From the NCBI GenBank assembly GCA_963762825.1, contig CAVXLZ010000001.1, forward strand, positions 310,001 to 374,000: 64,000 nt of DNA. Direction: 5' to 3'. A program made the translations under genes and the position numbers. Shown here in pieces: positions 11,926 to 21,021 of the stretch. This DNA is from Miltoncostaea sp963762825. GTDB lineage: Bacteria; Actinomycetota; Thermoleophilia; Miltoncostaeales; Miltoncostaeaceae. The notes beneath the pieces are model-generated. The model was not told where the DNA came from. It saw only the letters and a list, made by a program, of their open reading frames with translations, and searched no databases. Position 1 is the stretch's first letter. Every line of letters starts with the position of its first letter.

Positions 11926-12999
11926 ATGCCCGAGACCATGAGGGCGGCTGTCTTCAAGGATGTGCGCGACATCCACATCGAGGAGGTCGCGATGCCCCGC
12001 TGCGGGCCGACCGATGCGATCGTGAAGATCACCACCACGACCATCTGCGGCACCGACTCGCACATCTGGCGCGGCGAGTACCCGGTGGCGCCGGGACGGG
12101 TGGTGGGCCATGAGCCGGCCGGGGTGATCCACGAGCTCGGCGAGGCGGTCACGGGCTATGAGGTGGGCGACCGGGTGGTGGTGGGCGCGATCACCCCGTG
12201 CGGGGCCTGCTACTTCTGCCAGGCCGGCGACACCTCCCAGTGCGCGGGGTATGAGGATCAGTGGGGGATCATCGGCGGCTGGCGCCTGGGCAACTCGATC
12301 GACGGGGTCCAGGCCGACTACTTCCGGGTGCCCTACGCCCAGGTCAACCTGGCGCGCATCCCCGAGGGCCTCTCGGATGAGGAGGTCCTGTTCGTCACCG
12401 ACATCGCCACCACCGGCATCTCGGCGGTCGAGACCGCCAACGTCGGCCTGGGCGACTCGGTGGTCGTCTTCGCCCAGGGCCCGATCGGCCTGTGCGCCAC
12501 CGCCGGGGCGCGCCTTCGCGGGGCGGGCCTGGTGATCGGGGTCGACTCCAACCCCAAGCGCCTCGAGATGGCCAAGACGATGGGTGCCGATGTGGTGATC
12601 GACTACACCCAGGAGGACCCGATCGCCAAGATCAAGGCCCTCACCGAGGGGCGCGGCGCCGATGTGGCGATCGAGGCGCTCGGCATCCAGGAGACCTTCG
12701 AGAACTGCCTGAAGGCCGTGCGCCCGGCCGGCATGGTCTCATCGCTCGGGGTCTACGGCGACAAGGTCTCGATACCGCTCGAGCCCTTCATCTACGGCAT
12801 CGGCGACATCGACATCCGCACCACCCTCTGCCCGGGCGGCAAGAAGCGCCTGTCCTCACTGATGAACCTGGTCAAGATGGGCCGCCTCGACCTCGGTCAG
12901 CTGGTCACCCACCGCTTCAAGCTCGACGAGATCGAGGACGCCTACCCGCTCTTCTCCAACCAGGAGGACGGCGTGGTCAAGGTGGCGATCACCCCGTAG
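11926..12999 (+). CDS. Zinc-dependent alcohol dehydrogenase (MDR family)
   Basis: A 357-residue NAD(P)-dependent medium-chain dehydrogenase. ATG 11926 follows a strong AAGGAGGAG site. Catalytic-zinc ligands are seen in ICGTDSH and GHEPAG. The structural-zinc lobe appears reduced (CGACYFCQAGDTSQC). The Rossmann fold has VVVFAQGPIGLC and GVDSNPKRLEMA. The overall pattern resembles secondary-alcohol dehydrogenases, but the substrate cannot be read from sequence. Its strong ribosome site contrasts with the leaderless genes nearby. It is convergent with the carboxypeptidase gene. Confidence 0.9.
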   Translation: MPETMRAAVFKDVRDIHIEEVAMPRCGPTDAIVKITTTTICGTDSHIWRGEYPVAPGRVVGHEPAGVIHELGEAVTGYEVGDRVVVGAITPCGACYFCQAGDTSQCAGYEDQWGIIGGWRLGNSIDGVQADYFRVPYAQVNLARIPEGLSDEEVLFVTDIATTGISAVETANVGLGDSVVVFAQGPIGLCATAGARLRGAGLVIGVDSNPKRLEMAKTMGADVVIDYTQEDPIAKIKALTEGRGADVAIEALGIQETFENCLKAVRPAGMVSSLGVYGDKVSIPLEPFIYGIGDIDIRTTLCPGGKKRLSSLMNLVKMGRLDLGQLVTHRFKLDEIEDAYPLFSNQEDGVVKVAITP

Positions 13000-13073
13000 A
13001 GCGAGCGTCATCCATCCACTGCGAGGCATGCCGCGCGCGCTCCGTGGGGCTGTCCTCCGCCGAACCGCGGGTC

Positions 13074-13088
13074 ACCGGCTTCGCCGGT
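13074..13088. terminator. Hairpin between convergent genes
   Basis: ACCGGC-TTC-GCCGGT is a perfect 6-bp stem in the 118-nt gap between the convergent dehydrogenase and carboxypeptidase genes. There is no U-tract. Confidence 0.4.
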
Positions 13089-13117
13089 CAGGGCTGCTGC
13101 GGGGGTGCCTGCTCGCA

Positions 13118-14236
13118 CTAGCTCGACTCGCTGGAGCTCACCCCGAATCCCACGGAGTCGGCAGAGAGCGCGCCCGGAGCTGCGAGCGCGGCGGCGATCG
13201 TGTCCTGCACCGGTCGCGCGCGATACGGCGAGACCCGGTTCGCGAGGATCACGACCACGAGCGCCCGGTCGGGGCGGAGCCCCGAGCCCTTCGGCCAGAG
13301 ATAGCCGGCGAGGGCCGATGCGGGGGTGTCGAAGAGGGTGCCCGTCTTCGCCCTCATCCGCCCGGCAGCCGGGGTGCCCGTCATCCTCCCGCGCAGCGTG
13401 CCCGAGCGCGCCGCCATCGGCATGGCGCGGAAGAGCGTCCGGAACCCCGGAGTGTCCCGGACGGCCACCAGCAGATCGGCCACCTCGCCGGCGCTCGCGC
13501 GGTTGGCGGGCGAGAGGCCGGACCCGTCCACGATCTGGAAGCGCGCGCCGAGAGTGGCGGCGGCATCCACCGCACGCCGGGCTCCCCGTCGCGAGCTGCC
13601 CCCGCCGACGCTGTTCGAGAGGAGCTGGGCGCGGTAGTTGTCGGAGGGACCGAGGATCGCGGCCGCGGCGCGGAGTGGAAGGGCGCGGCTCTCCAACGCG
13701 GCGTTGACCGTCGCAAGCTTGGTCACCGACGCGATGCTGAGGGGCGCCGAGGTCCCCCACCGGAAGATCGTCCGGCCGAGGGGGTCGCGTACCACCACCG
13801 ATGCCCGGGATCCGAGCGACGCCATCGCGCGGGTGAGCGTGCGCTCGGCGCGGGGGCTCAACCCCGGCGGTGGGGGCGCCGAGGCGAGGGACTCCCCGGG
13901 CGCCCATCCGGCGACCCCGCCGCCGAAGGCGACGCGCACCCACACCAACCCGTCGGGGTCGCGGGCGATCGCCTGGGCGCGTCCGGCGACCTGGGTCGAG
14001 GGGATGGCGAGCGGGGCGCGGGCATCGACCGCGGGCGTGGTGCGCAGAGGCTCGCCCGCCACGAGGGCCCGCGCCCAGCCGGTGCCGAGCGCCGGATGCC
14101 AGAGCGGCGGCGGGGCGGTCGGAGCGATCGGGGCGGGCGAGGTCGGCGCGGGGTGTGCCGGCTCCTGCCCGTGGGCGGTCGTGACGCACCCCGAGAGCAC
14201 CAGGGCTGCCAGGAGCGTGCGGCAGGGAGCGCGCAT
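13118..14236 (-). CDS. D-alanyl-D-alanine carboxypeptidase-like lipoprotein
   Basis: A 372-residue exported penicillin-binding-type enzyme that would trim or cut peptidoglycan stem peptides. The N-terminus ends in a lipobox (LVLSGC), so it is probably lipid-anchored. An SH3-like stretch (LVWVRVAFGGGVAGW) precedes the catalytic domain. Motifs are SVTK (SxxK), SDN (SxN) and KTGT (KTG), the set found in S13/DacB-type enzymes. A TAGACT box lies 8 nt before the ATG without a Shine-Dalgarno, suggesting its own leaderless promoter. Confidence 0.85.
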   Translation of the reverse strand: MRAPCRTLLAALVLSGCVTTAHGQEPAHPAPTSPAPIAPTAPPPLWHPALGTGWARALVAGEPLRTTPAVDARAPLAIPSTQVAGRAQAIARDPDGLVWVRVAFGGGVAGWAPGESLASAPPPPGLSPRAERTLTRAMASLGSRASVVVRDPLGRTIFRWGTSAPLSIASVTKLATVNAALESRALPLRAAAAILGPSDNYRAQLLSNSVGGGSSRRGARRAVDAAATLGARFQIVDGSGLSPANRASAGEVADLLVAVRDTPGFRTLFRAMPMAARSGTLRGRMTGTPAAGRMRAKTGTLFDTPASALAGYLWPKGSGLRPDRALVVVILANRVSPYRARPVQDTIAAALAAPGALSADSVGFGVSSSESS

Positions 14237-14317
14237 CGCGCGAGAGTCTAGTGACGCCCTCCGACGGCTCGCTCACCGCCGCCGACCTGGCCCCGGGGGT
14301 CGCGCCGTGATGACGCG

Positions 14318-15112
14318 CTACGCGGCTTCTCGGACGGTCAGGTACGCCACGACGCGGGTCGTCCGTCCGCGCGAGGTCACCTGCTTGACGATGCGGTAGA
14401 GCCCTGGATCAGCGGTCGGCAGGCGCACCGGACGTGGCCGCCCCGCCCGGAATCTGATGAGCTCGAACCCGATGCCGGGCGTGCCGACCGCGACCGGGTC
14501 CGGTGGGGGTTCGCCGGCAAGCGGGTGAACGAGGTGGAAGACCGACCGCCAGCGGGCGCCCTCACGACGTTGCAGCACCGATTCCACGCCGAAGGTGGTG
14601 CCGCGTCGCAGCCGTGGATCCCTCACCCGCACGCCGAGCCGGATGACCGATCCGGCCGCGGCGCTGAGCGGGGCGATCAGGGATGGCCCCTCCCGGAGGC
14701 GGGTGGAGCGCCCGCGCAGGCACGCGAGGGTTCCCGCGACCGCGATCCGCCGGCAGGGGATTCCGTCGGCCATCAGCAGTTGGGAAGTCCGGGAGTTCCC
14801 GGTGAGCGCCACCGCAAAGCGCGGCGCAACGCCGGTCACGCGCCGGACGGTGACGGGCGTCGCGACCCCTCCATCGTCGAAGCCGGGCGTGTCGTTGCAC
14901 GGCGGCAGCGTCCCTCGCCCGGCGGCGGCACCGATCTCGCTTCTCGGGATCGGGCCGCTGTCGATGTAGGGCGCGCCGAGATAGGTGACCGAGAGCAGGC
15001 ACGCGGCGGCGGCGCGCTCTCCCGGCGCGGTCGCGCCGGCGACCACGGCCGCTCCTGCGGCGAGCGTCACGGCGACGGCCCTCGTGCTGCGCGAAGCGGG
15101 GATCGACCTCAT
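14318..15112 (-). CDS. Secreted protein of unknown function
   Basis: A 264-residue exported protein with a signal peptide (residues 1-37) and a Cys right after it (AAACLLSVTYLG). The N-terminal half has the pattern CxxxVxYxGxxY...PPCND, which recalls small actinobacterial exported proteins of unknown role. The C-terminal half is beta-rich and ends in RIVKQVTSRGRTTRVVAYLTV, like the tails of other surface proteins here. TATCGT lies 7 nt before the ATG, so it appears to have its own promoter despite following treY by only 48 nt. Confidence 0.7.
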   Translation of the reverse strand: MRSIPASRSTRAVAVTLAAGAAVVAGATAPGERAAAACLLSVTYLGAPYIDSGPIPRSEIGAAAGRGTLPPCNDTPGFDDGGVATPVTVRRVTGVAPRFAVALTGNSRTSQLLMADGIPCRRIAVAGTLACLRGRSTRLREGPSLIAPLSAAAGSVIRLGVRVRDPRLRRGTTFGVESVLQRREGARWRSVFHLVHPLAGEPPPDPVAVGTPGIGFELIRFRAGRPRPVRLPTADPGLYRIVKQVTSRGRTTRVVAYLTVREAA

Positions 15113-15160
15113 GAACGCGACGATAAACGGCCCGGCCCGCTCGCCGTACTCCCCGTGCGT

Positions 15161-17173
15161 TCAGGCACGCTCGATCAGGGCGAGCGGGAAGGCGCCGGTC
15201 AGCTCATCCACCGCGACGGCCTCGCCGAGATCGTGAAAGCCCCGGGTCAGGACGCTGCGCCAGCGACCGCGCAGCTCGGACGGGATCCTCACGATCGCGG
15301 CCGAGCCACCCTCGGTGATCGGCGTCGCGGCGATCACCGCGCCGCCGCGGGCATAGGCGAACGCATGCGGGCCGGCTTCGAGGGGCAGATAGCTGCCCGT
15401 GAACGCATCCGGCCGCCGGGTGCGGAGGCCGAGGGCGCGGTGGATCAGGAACATCTTGGCCGTCTCGCGCCGCGGCGGCGCCCCCCCGGCCACCTCGGCC
15501 AGGAGGCGCGCGCGCAGGTCCCAGTCGACCGGCCGTCGATTGTCGGGGTCGACGAGGGCGAGGTCCCACAGCTCGTCGCCCTGGTAGATGTCGGGCACGC
15601 CCGGGGCGGTGAGCTTCAGGAGTGTCTGGCCGAGAGCGGCCGCCTCTCCCAGCGGGGCGACCCGTGCGACGAACGCCTCCAGATCGGAGATGAAGGCGTG
15701 GGAGGCGTAGAGCCCGTCGATGAAGCCCAGCACGGCTCCCTCGTGGGCCTCATCGGGCGCGATCCAGTCGGTGCCGAGCTTGGCCTCGCGCATCGCCTTG
15801 ACCATGTAGTCCCGCAGCCGGTCCGACGCGAGAGGCCAGGCGCCGACGAGGGTCTGGTACAGGAGGTACTCCTCGTCGCCGCTCGGCGAATCCGAAGCCC
15901 GTAGCGGCGCGTTCATCGCGCGCCAGCGCAGCACCCGCTCACGCCATTCGCCGGCGATCCCGGCCAGCGCACCGATACGCGCCCGCACGTCGCCCGAGCG
16001 CTTGGTGTCATGGGTCTGGGTGGCCAGCAGGCAGAGTGGGAATCTCTCATGCCGCTTCTGGTTGGAGGCGTGGACCTCGCTGGGCGCGCGCCCCCAACGC
16101 CCGGGGTCCGAGCCCACTTCGTTCAGCGCGGCGAGGCGCGAGTAGCGGTAGATCGCCGTGTCCTCCACCCCCTTTGCCATGATCGCGCCGGTGGTCTGTT
16201 GAAAGCGCACGGCGAAGGCCTCCTCGGTGGCATCGGCCGGCGCGATCAGGGCCTCGCGGACCCGGTCCGGGAGATCGGCCTCCTCCACCACCTTCAGATC
16301 CTGGTCGTCGAGCCCCTCGGTCGTGGGCTCGACATACGTGCGGTAGACCGGGAGTGCCGCGACCGCGTCGGCCATGTGGGGTTCGTCGATCAGCTCCTGG
16401 AGGCGCGCGACCTCGGGTTGGAAGGTGGTGCGGGCCTCCTCGCGCTTGGCCTCGTCGGCCAGCTCGGCGAACTCGCGTCGCTCGCCCGTGACCTCCGCAT
16501 AGAGCCCGGTGAGGGGGTCCTCGCCGGCGGGATCGACGAACAGCCCCTGGGCGTCGGCCATGAACTCGTAGCCGGTGGTGCCCTCCACAGGCCAGTCGGG
16601 CAGCTCCTCCCCCGGCTCGAGGATCTTCTCCACCCAGACGCGGTGGACCCCACGCTCCTCGAGTCGGCGCAGGTAGTCGCCCGGGTCGGCGAGCCCGTCG
16701 GGGTGGTCGATGCGCAACCCGTCTACCACTCCCTCCGCCACCAGGCCGAGCACCAGCGCGTGCGTGGTCTCGAACACCTCGGCATCCTCCACTCGGACCC
16801 CAGCGAGCTCGTCGATGGAGAAGAAGCGCCGGTGGCGTCCGGTGCTCGGGTCGATGTCGAAGTAGCGCTCGCGCAGGGCGGGATCGGCCCAGAATGGGTT
16901 CTCGTCGCATGCGGCCATGTGGTTGGGGACGATGTCGAGGAGAACGTCGAGCCCGGACCCGGCCAGCGTGCGGAACGCCGCCTCGCCACCCAGATCGTCC
17001 GAGATCCGCCGCGGGTCGACCACGTCGTATCCGTGCGTCGAGCCGCGGCGGGCCTGGAGGCTGGGGGAGAGGTAGAGGTGGCTCACGCCGAGCTCGCGCA
17101 GGTACGGCACCAGCGCAGTCGCCTGCGAGAAGCCGAAGCCCGGGCCCAGCTGGAGCCGGTAGGTGGCCCTCAC
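15161..17173 (-). CDS. treY: Maltooligosyltrehalose synthase TreY
   Basis: A 670-residue GH13 enzyme that turns the reducing-end maltose of maltooligosaccharides into trehalose, feeding TreZ. GTG 17173 overlaps the glgX stop (GTGA). Family motifs are ATYRLQL at the start, LYLSPSLQA, DIVPNHMA, GLRIDHPDGL (nucleophile Asp), VWVEKILEPGE (acid/base Glu), KGVEDTAIYRY and ATQTHDTKRSGD. It is uninterrupted, and the length is slightly below the common 700-plus. It is the last gene of the glgE-glgB-treZ-glgX-treY operon. Confidence 0.95.
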   Translation of the reverse strand: MRATYRLQLGPGFGFSQATALVPYLRELGVSHLYLSPSLQARRGSTHGYDVVDPRRISDDLGGEAAFRTLAGSGLDVLLDIVPNHMAACDENPFWADPALRERYFDIDPSTGRHRRFFSIDELAGVRVEDAEVFETTHALVLGLVAEGVVDGLRIDHPDGLADPGDYLRRLEERGVHRVWVEKILEPGEELPDWPVEGTTGYEFMADAQGLFVDPAGEDPLTGLYAEVTGERREFAELADEAKREEARTTFQPEVARLQELIDEPHMADAVAALPVYRTYVEPTTEGLDDQDLKVVEEADLPDRVREALIAPADATEEAFAVRFQQTTGAIMAKGVEDTAIYRYSRLAALNEVGSDPGRWGRAPSEVHASNQKRHERFPLCLLATQTHDTKRSGDVRARIGALAGIAGEWRERVLRWRAMNAPLRASDSPSGDEEYLLYQTLVGAWPLASDRLRDYMVKAMREAKLGTDWIAPDEAHEGAVLGFIDGLYASHAFISDLEAFVARVAPLGEAAALGQTLLKLTAPGVPDIYQGDELWDLALVDPDNRRPVDWDLRARLLAEVAGGAPPRRETAKMFLIHRALGLRTRRPDAFTGSYLPLEAGPHAFAYARGGAVIAATPITEGGSAAIVRIPSELRGRWRSVLTRGFHDLGEAVAVDELTGAFPLALIERA

Positions 17174-19297
17174 CAGGCGCGGCGCAGGAGCACCAGCGAT
17201 CGTCCCTCGAGCGGCACCTCCGAGCGGGCCGGCCAGTTGCGCCACCCCTCGGGAGCGTCGGGCTCCAGCGTGGAGATCACCTGTCGCCAGCGGTTGCCGT
17301 ACCGGCGCGCGGGCAGGCGGAAGAGAACCTGCTCGTGGCCGGCGTTGATCAGGATCACGAACGAGTCGTCCACGATCGGCTCGCCGGTGAGCCCGGGGCT
17401 GCGGATCTCCTCGCCGTTCAGGAACACGCCCAGATGGCGCAGGTCCGACCGGCGCCAGTCGCGGCCGCTCATCTCGCGGCCGTCGGCGCGGAACCAGCGG
17501 ATGTCGGGCAGGCCCGAGCCCGCGCCGTTGGTCCCGCCGAAGAACTCGCGCCGATGGAAGACCGGGTGCGCCCGCCGCAGGGCGATCAGGCGCCGGGTGA
17601 ACTCGAGCAGCTTCCGCCGGTCGGGGTCGAGGTCCCAGTCGAACCAGCTGATCTCGTTGTCCTGGCAGTAGCCGTTGTTGTTGCCCAGCTGGGTGCGCCC
17701 CATCTCGTCGCCGCCGACCAGCATCGGCACCCCCTGCGAGAGCAGCAGGGTCGCGAGGAAGTTGCGCTGCTGGCGTTGGCGCAGGGCGATGATCTTCGGA
17801 TCGTCGCTCGGCCCTTCGACGCCGCAGTTCCAGCTGCGGTTGTCGTCGGTGCCGTCGCGGTTGCCCTCGAGGTTGGCCTCGTTGTGCTTGTCGTTGTACG
17901 AGACGAGGTCGGCGAGCGTGAACCCGTCGTGGGCCGTGATGAAGTTGATCGAGGCGAACGGACGGCGGCCGTCGTTCTGATACAGGTCGCTCGAGCCGGT
18001 GATGCGCGAGGCGAACTCGGCGACGCCGTCGCTCTGTCCCCGCCAGAAGTCGCGCATCTCGTCGCGGTAGAGGCCGTTCCACTCGGTCCAGAGCACCGGG
18101 AAGTTGCCGACCTGGTATCCGCCTGGGCCCACGTCCCACGGCTCCGCGATCAGCTTCACCTGAGAGAGCACCGGGTCCTGGTGGATGATGTCGAAGAAGG
18201 CGGAGAGGCGGTTCGACCTCCCAGAACTCGCGCGCGAGTGCCGAGGCCAGATCGAAGCGGAAGCCGTCGACGTGCATCTCGAGCACCCAGTAGCGGAGGC
18301 TGTCCATGATCAGGCGAAGAACGCTCGGGTGCAGCGGGTTGAGGCTGTTCCCGGTGCCGGTGAAGTCGACGTAGTAGCGCGGGTCCTCGGGCGAGCAGCG
18401 GTAGTACGAGAGGTTGTCGATGCCCTTGAACGAGAGCATCGGGCCCTGGTGGTTGCCCTCGGCGGTGTGGTTGTAGACGACGTCGAGGATCACCTCGATG
18501 CCCGCACGGTGCAGCGCCTTGACCATTCCCTTGAACTCGCGCACCTGCTCGCCCATCCGCCCGGTGGCGGAGTACATGGCGTGCGGAGCGAGGTAGCCGA
18601 TCGAGCTGTAGCCCCAGTAGTTCGAGAGCTCCAGATCGACGAGGTGGTGCTCGTCGGCGATGTGGTGCACCGGCAGCAGCTCGACCGCCGTCACGCCCAG
18701 CGAGCGCAGGTGCGCGATCGCCTCGTCGGAGGCCAGTCCGGCGTAGGTGCCGCGCAGGTCCTCGCGCACGCCGGGATGCTTCATGGTGAAGCCCTTCACG
18801 TGGACCTCGTAGATCAGGGTCTCGTTCCACGGCGTCATCGGCGGGCGGTCGTCCTCCCAGTCGAAGCCGGGATCGACGACCACCGCCTTCGGGATCGCGT
18901 CGGCGTCGTCATCGTCGTCGCGCAGGAGGTCGGCGTCGGGATCGTCGGGGTCGGGGCGGTAGGGGAGCACGTTGCCCGCCTCCCACATGACGGGCCCCTC
19001 GATCGCCTTGGCATAGGGGTCGATCAGCAGCTTGTGCGGGTTGAAGCGGTGGCCCGCCTCGGGGGCCCAGGGTCCGTTGACCCGGTAGGCATAGCGCTGC
19101 CCGGGCCCGACCTCGGGCAGGTAGGCATGCCAGTGGAACGCGGTCACCTCGGTGAGTTCGACCCGCGTCTCGCGGTCTCGCTCGTCGAAGAGGCAGAGCT
19201 CGACCCGCTCGGCGTTCTCGGTGAAGAGGGAGAAGTTCGTGCCGCGTCCGTCCCAGGTGGCGCCGAGGGGAAACGCCGAGCCCGGCCATGTCCTCAT
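17170..19297 (-). CDS. glgX: Glycogen debranching enzyme GlgX/TreX, one frameshift
   Basis: A GH13 isoamylase-type enzyme that cleaves alpha-1,6 branches to give linear chains for TreY. The N-terminal CBM48-like domain begins PGSAFPLGATWDGRGTNFSL. Catalytic motifs are DGFRFDLASAL (Asp), LIAEPWDVG (Glu) and ITAHDGFTLADLVSYN (Asp). A surplus base at about 18212-18214 shifts the frame between EFWEV and RLSAFFDIIHQDP. Without it the gene is 2127 nt (708 residues), the usual length. Read uncorrected, the first half runs in frame into treY and imitates a 1378-residue fusion. ATGA overlap with treZ upstream. Confidence 0.92.
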
Positions 19298-21021
19298 CTG
19301 ACCACCGCCCCGGACATTGCGGGCAGGCGCAGCAGACCCTCGTGCATCTCGATCCCCTCGTCGGTCGCCAGAGCGATCTCTCTCGCCTTCACCACCACCT
19401 CCACCGCCTGGTCACTGAAGTTCCCCACCACCTCGATGTGTCCTCGTCGTGCTGCGATCCAGCCCCCCGGCTCGTCGAACCGCATCCGTGGCTCCCCTTC
19501 GGGCAACTGCCTCCGGAGCGCGATCAGCTCGCGATAGAGCCTTCGCACCTCCGGATCTCCCTGGTCGGGGTCGACGATCGAGCGGGTGAAGGTCGCCGGG
19601 TCCTGGGGGTCGGGGACCTCGTCCTGGAAGCCGGCGAACTCGGCGAACTCGTTGCGGCGCCCCTCACGTGTGGCGTCCGCGATGAACGGGTCGATGTGAT
19701 CGGTGAAGAACTGGAAGGGACGCGTCTCGCCGTGTTCCTCGCCCATGAAGATCATGGGGGTGAAGGGCGAGAGCACCACCCACATCGCCGCGAGCCGGCG
19801 GACGGCGGCGGGCAGCCGGTCGCCGAGAGCCCGGTTGCCCACCTGATCGTGGTTCTGGGCGTAGACGACGAAGCGGATGGGATCGAGTCCGTCGGCGCGG
19901 GCGCCGTGGCGTCGCCGCCGGAAGCGGGAGTAGCGGCCGTCGTAGACGAAGGGCCGCGATGTTGCGGCGGCGAGGTCGGCCACCGAGCCGTAGTCGCCGT
20001 AGTAGCCGTCGCGTTCGCCGGTGAGGAGCGCGTGCAGCGCATGGTGGAAGTCGTCCGACCACTGGGCGTCGAACCCCCAACCGCACCGCGTCTCCTCGCG
20101 CACCACGCGGGGGTCGTTCAGGTCGCTCTCGGCGATCGTGACGGCGGCCCCCCCGCTCGCCTCGTGGACCCGCGCGGTGAGCTCCGCGAGCAGGTGGCGT
20201 GGGCCGGCATCGTGCACGGCGTGCACGGCGTCCACGCGCAGGCCGTCGATGCCGTAGTCGCGCACCCACATGCAGGCGTTCTGGAGGGCCCATTCGCGAA
20301 CGCCGCCGCTGTCGCGATCGTCGAAGTTCACCGCTCGGCCCCAGGGCGTGCCGTAGCGGTCGGTGAGGTAGGGTCCGAAGGCCTCGAGCGCCTCCGAGCC
20401 GGGGCCGAGATGGTTGTAGACCACGTCCAGGATGACGCCGATCTCCTCGGCATGGGCCGCATCCACCAGAGCGGCGAGTCCGTCCGGACCGCCGTAGGCC
20501 GGGTGCGGGGCCCACGTGTAGAGGCCGTCGTAGCCCCAGTTGCGTGCCCCCGGGAACGTCGCCACGGGCAGCAGCTCGATGGCCGTCACGCCGAGTTCGC
20601 GCAACCCGGGAAGGCGCTGCGCGGCGGAGGCGAAGGTGCCCTCGAGCGTGAAGGTGCCGACGTGGAGCTCGTAGATGACGAGATCGTCCGGCCGCAGGCC
20701 GCGCCAGCCCTGGGTCCGGCCCGGGAGAGCCGCGGTGTCGACGATGCGCGACGGGCCGCGCACCCCCTCGGGCTGGAAGCGCGAGCACGGATCCGGTAGT
20801 CGCACGTCGCCGTCGACCACGAAGAGGTAGTCGTCGCCGGGCTCCGCCGCGGCGTCGCCCGCGAACACCCCCCACCCCTCGTGGGCGAGGGCCGCCTCGG
20901 TGCCACCCACCGCCACCGCGACCTCTGCGGCCCGTGGCGCCCACACGCGGAAGGAGGTGCGACCGCCGCCGATCGGGTGCGCCCCCAGCGGGCGCTCCCA
21001 TGGCGCCCCCGCGTCACCCAT
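19294..21021 (-). CDS. treZ: Maltooligosyltrehalose trehalohydrolase TreZ
   Basis: A 575-residue GH13 enzyme that releases free trehalose from maltooligosyltrehalose. The N-terminal beta domain (RTSFRVWAP) is followed by the barrel with YELHVGTFT, ILDVVYNHLGP, DGLRVDAVHAV (nucleophile Asp), IAESDLNDPR (acid/base Glu) and YAQNHDQVGNRA. Length is normal and the frame is intact. Its start overlaps the end of glgB by 8 nt and its end overlaps glgX (ATGA), so the three are co-translated. With TreY it forms the OtsAB-independent trehalose route. Confidence 0.96.
   Translation of the reverse strand: MGDAGAPWERPLGAHPIGGGRTSFRVWAPRAAEVAVAVGGTEAALAHEGWGVFAGDAAAEPGDDYLFVVDGDVRLPDPCSRFQPEGVRGPSRIVDTAALPGRTQGWRGLRPDDLVIYELHVGTFTLEGTFASAAQRLPGLRELGVTAIELLPVATFPGARNWGYDGLYTWAPHPAYGGPDGLAALVDAAHAEEIGVILDVVYNHLGPGSEALEAFGPYLTDRYGTPWGRAVNFDDRDSGGVREWALQNACMWVRDYGIDGLRVDAVHAVHDAGPRHLLAELTARVHEASGGAAVTIAESDLNDPRVVREETRCGWGFDAQWSDDFHHALHALLTGERDGYYGDYGSVADLAAATSRPFVYDGRYSRFRRRRHGARADGLDPIRFVVYAQNHDQVGNRALGDRLPAAVRRLAAMWVVLSPFTPMIFMGEEHGETRPFQFFTDHIDPFIADATREGRRNEFAEFAGFQDEVPDPQDPATFTRSIVDPDQGDPEVRRLYRELIALRRQLPEGEPRMRFDEPGGWIAARRGHIEVVGNFSDQAVEVVVKAREIALATDEGIEMHEGLLRLPAMSGAVVR

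Noticed and set aside
13044..13121. A 25-residue Cys-rich peptide ending GCCGGACSH
   Set aside because: The frame starts with GTG without a ribosome site, overlaps the end of the convergent carboxypeptidase gene and includes the terminator hairpin; probably chance.
15161..19297. A 1378-residue GlgX-TreY fusion protein
   Set aside because: The middle third is not similar to either enzyme. A single surplus base near 18213 explains it, and treY has its own GTG in a GTGA overlap.
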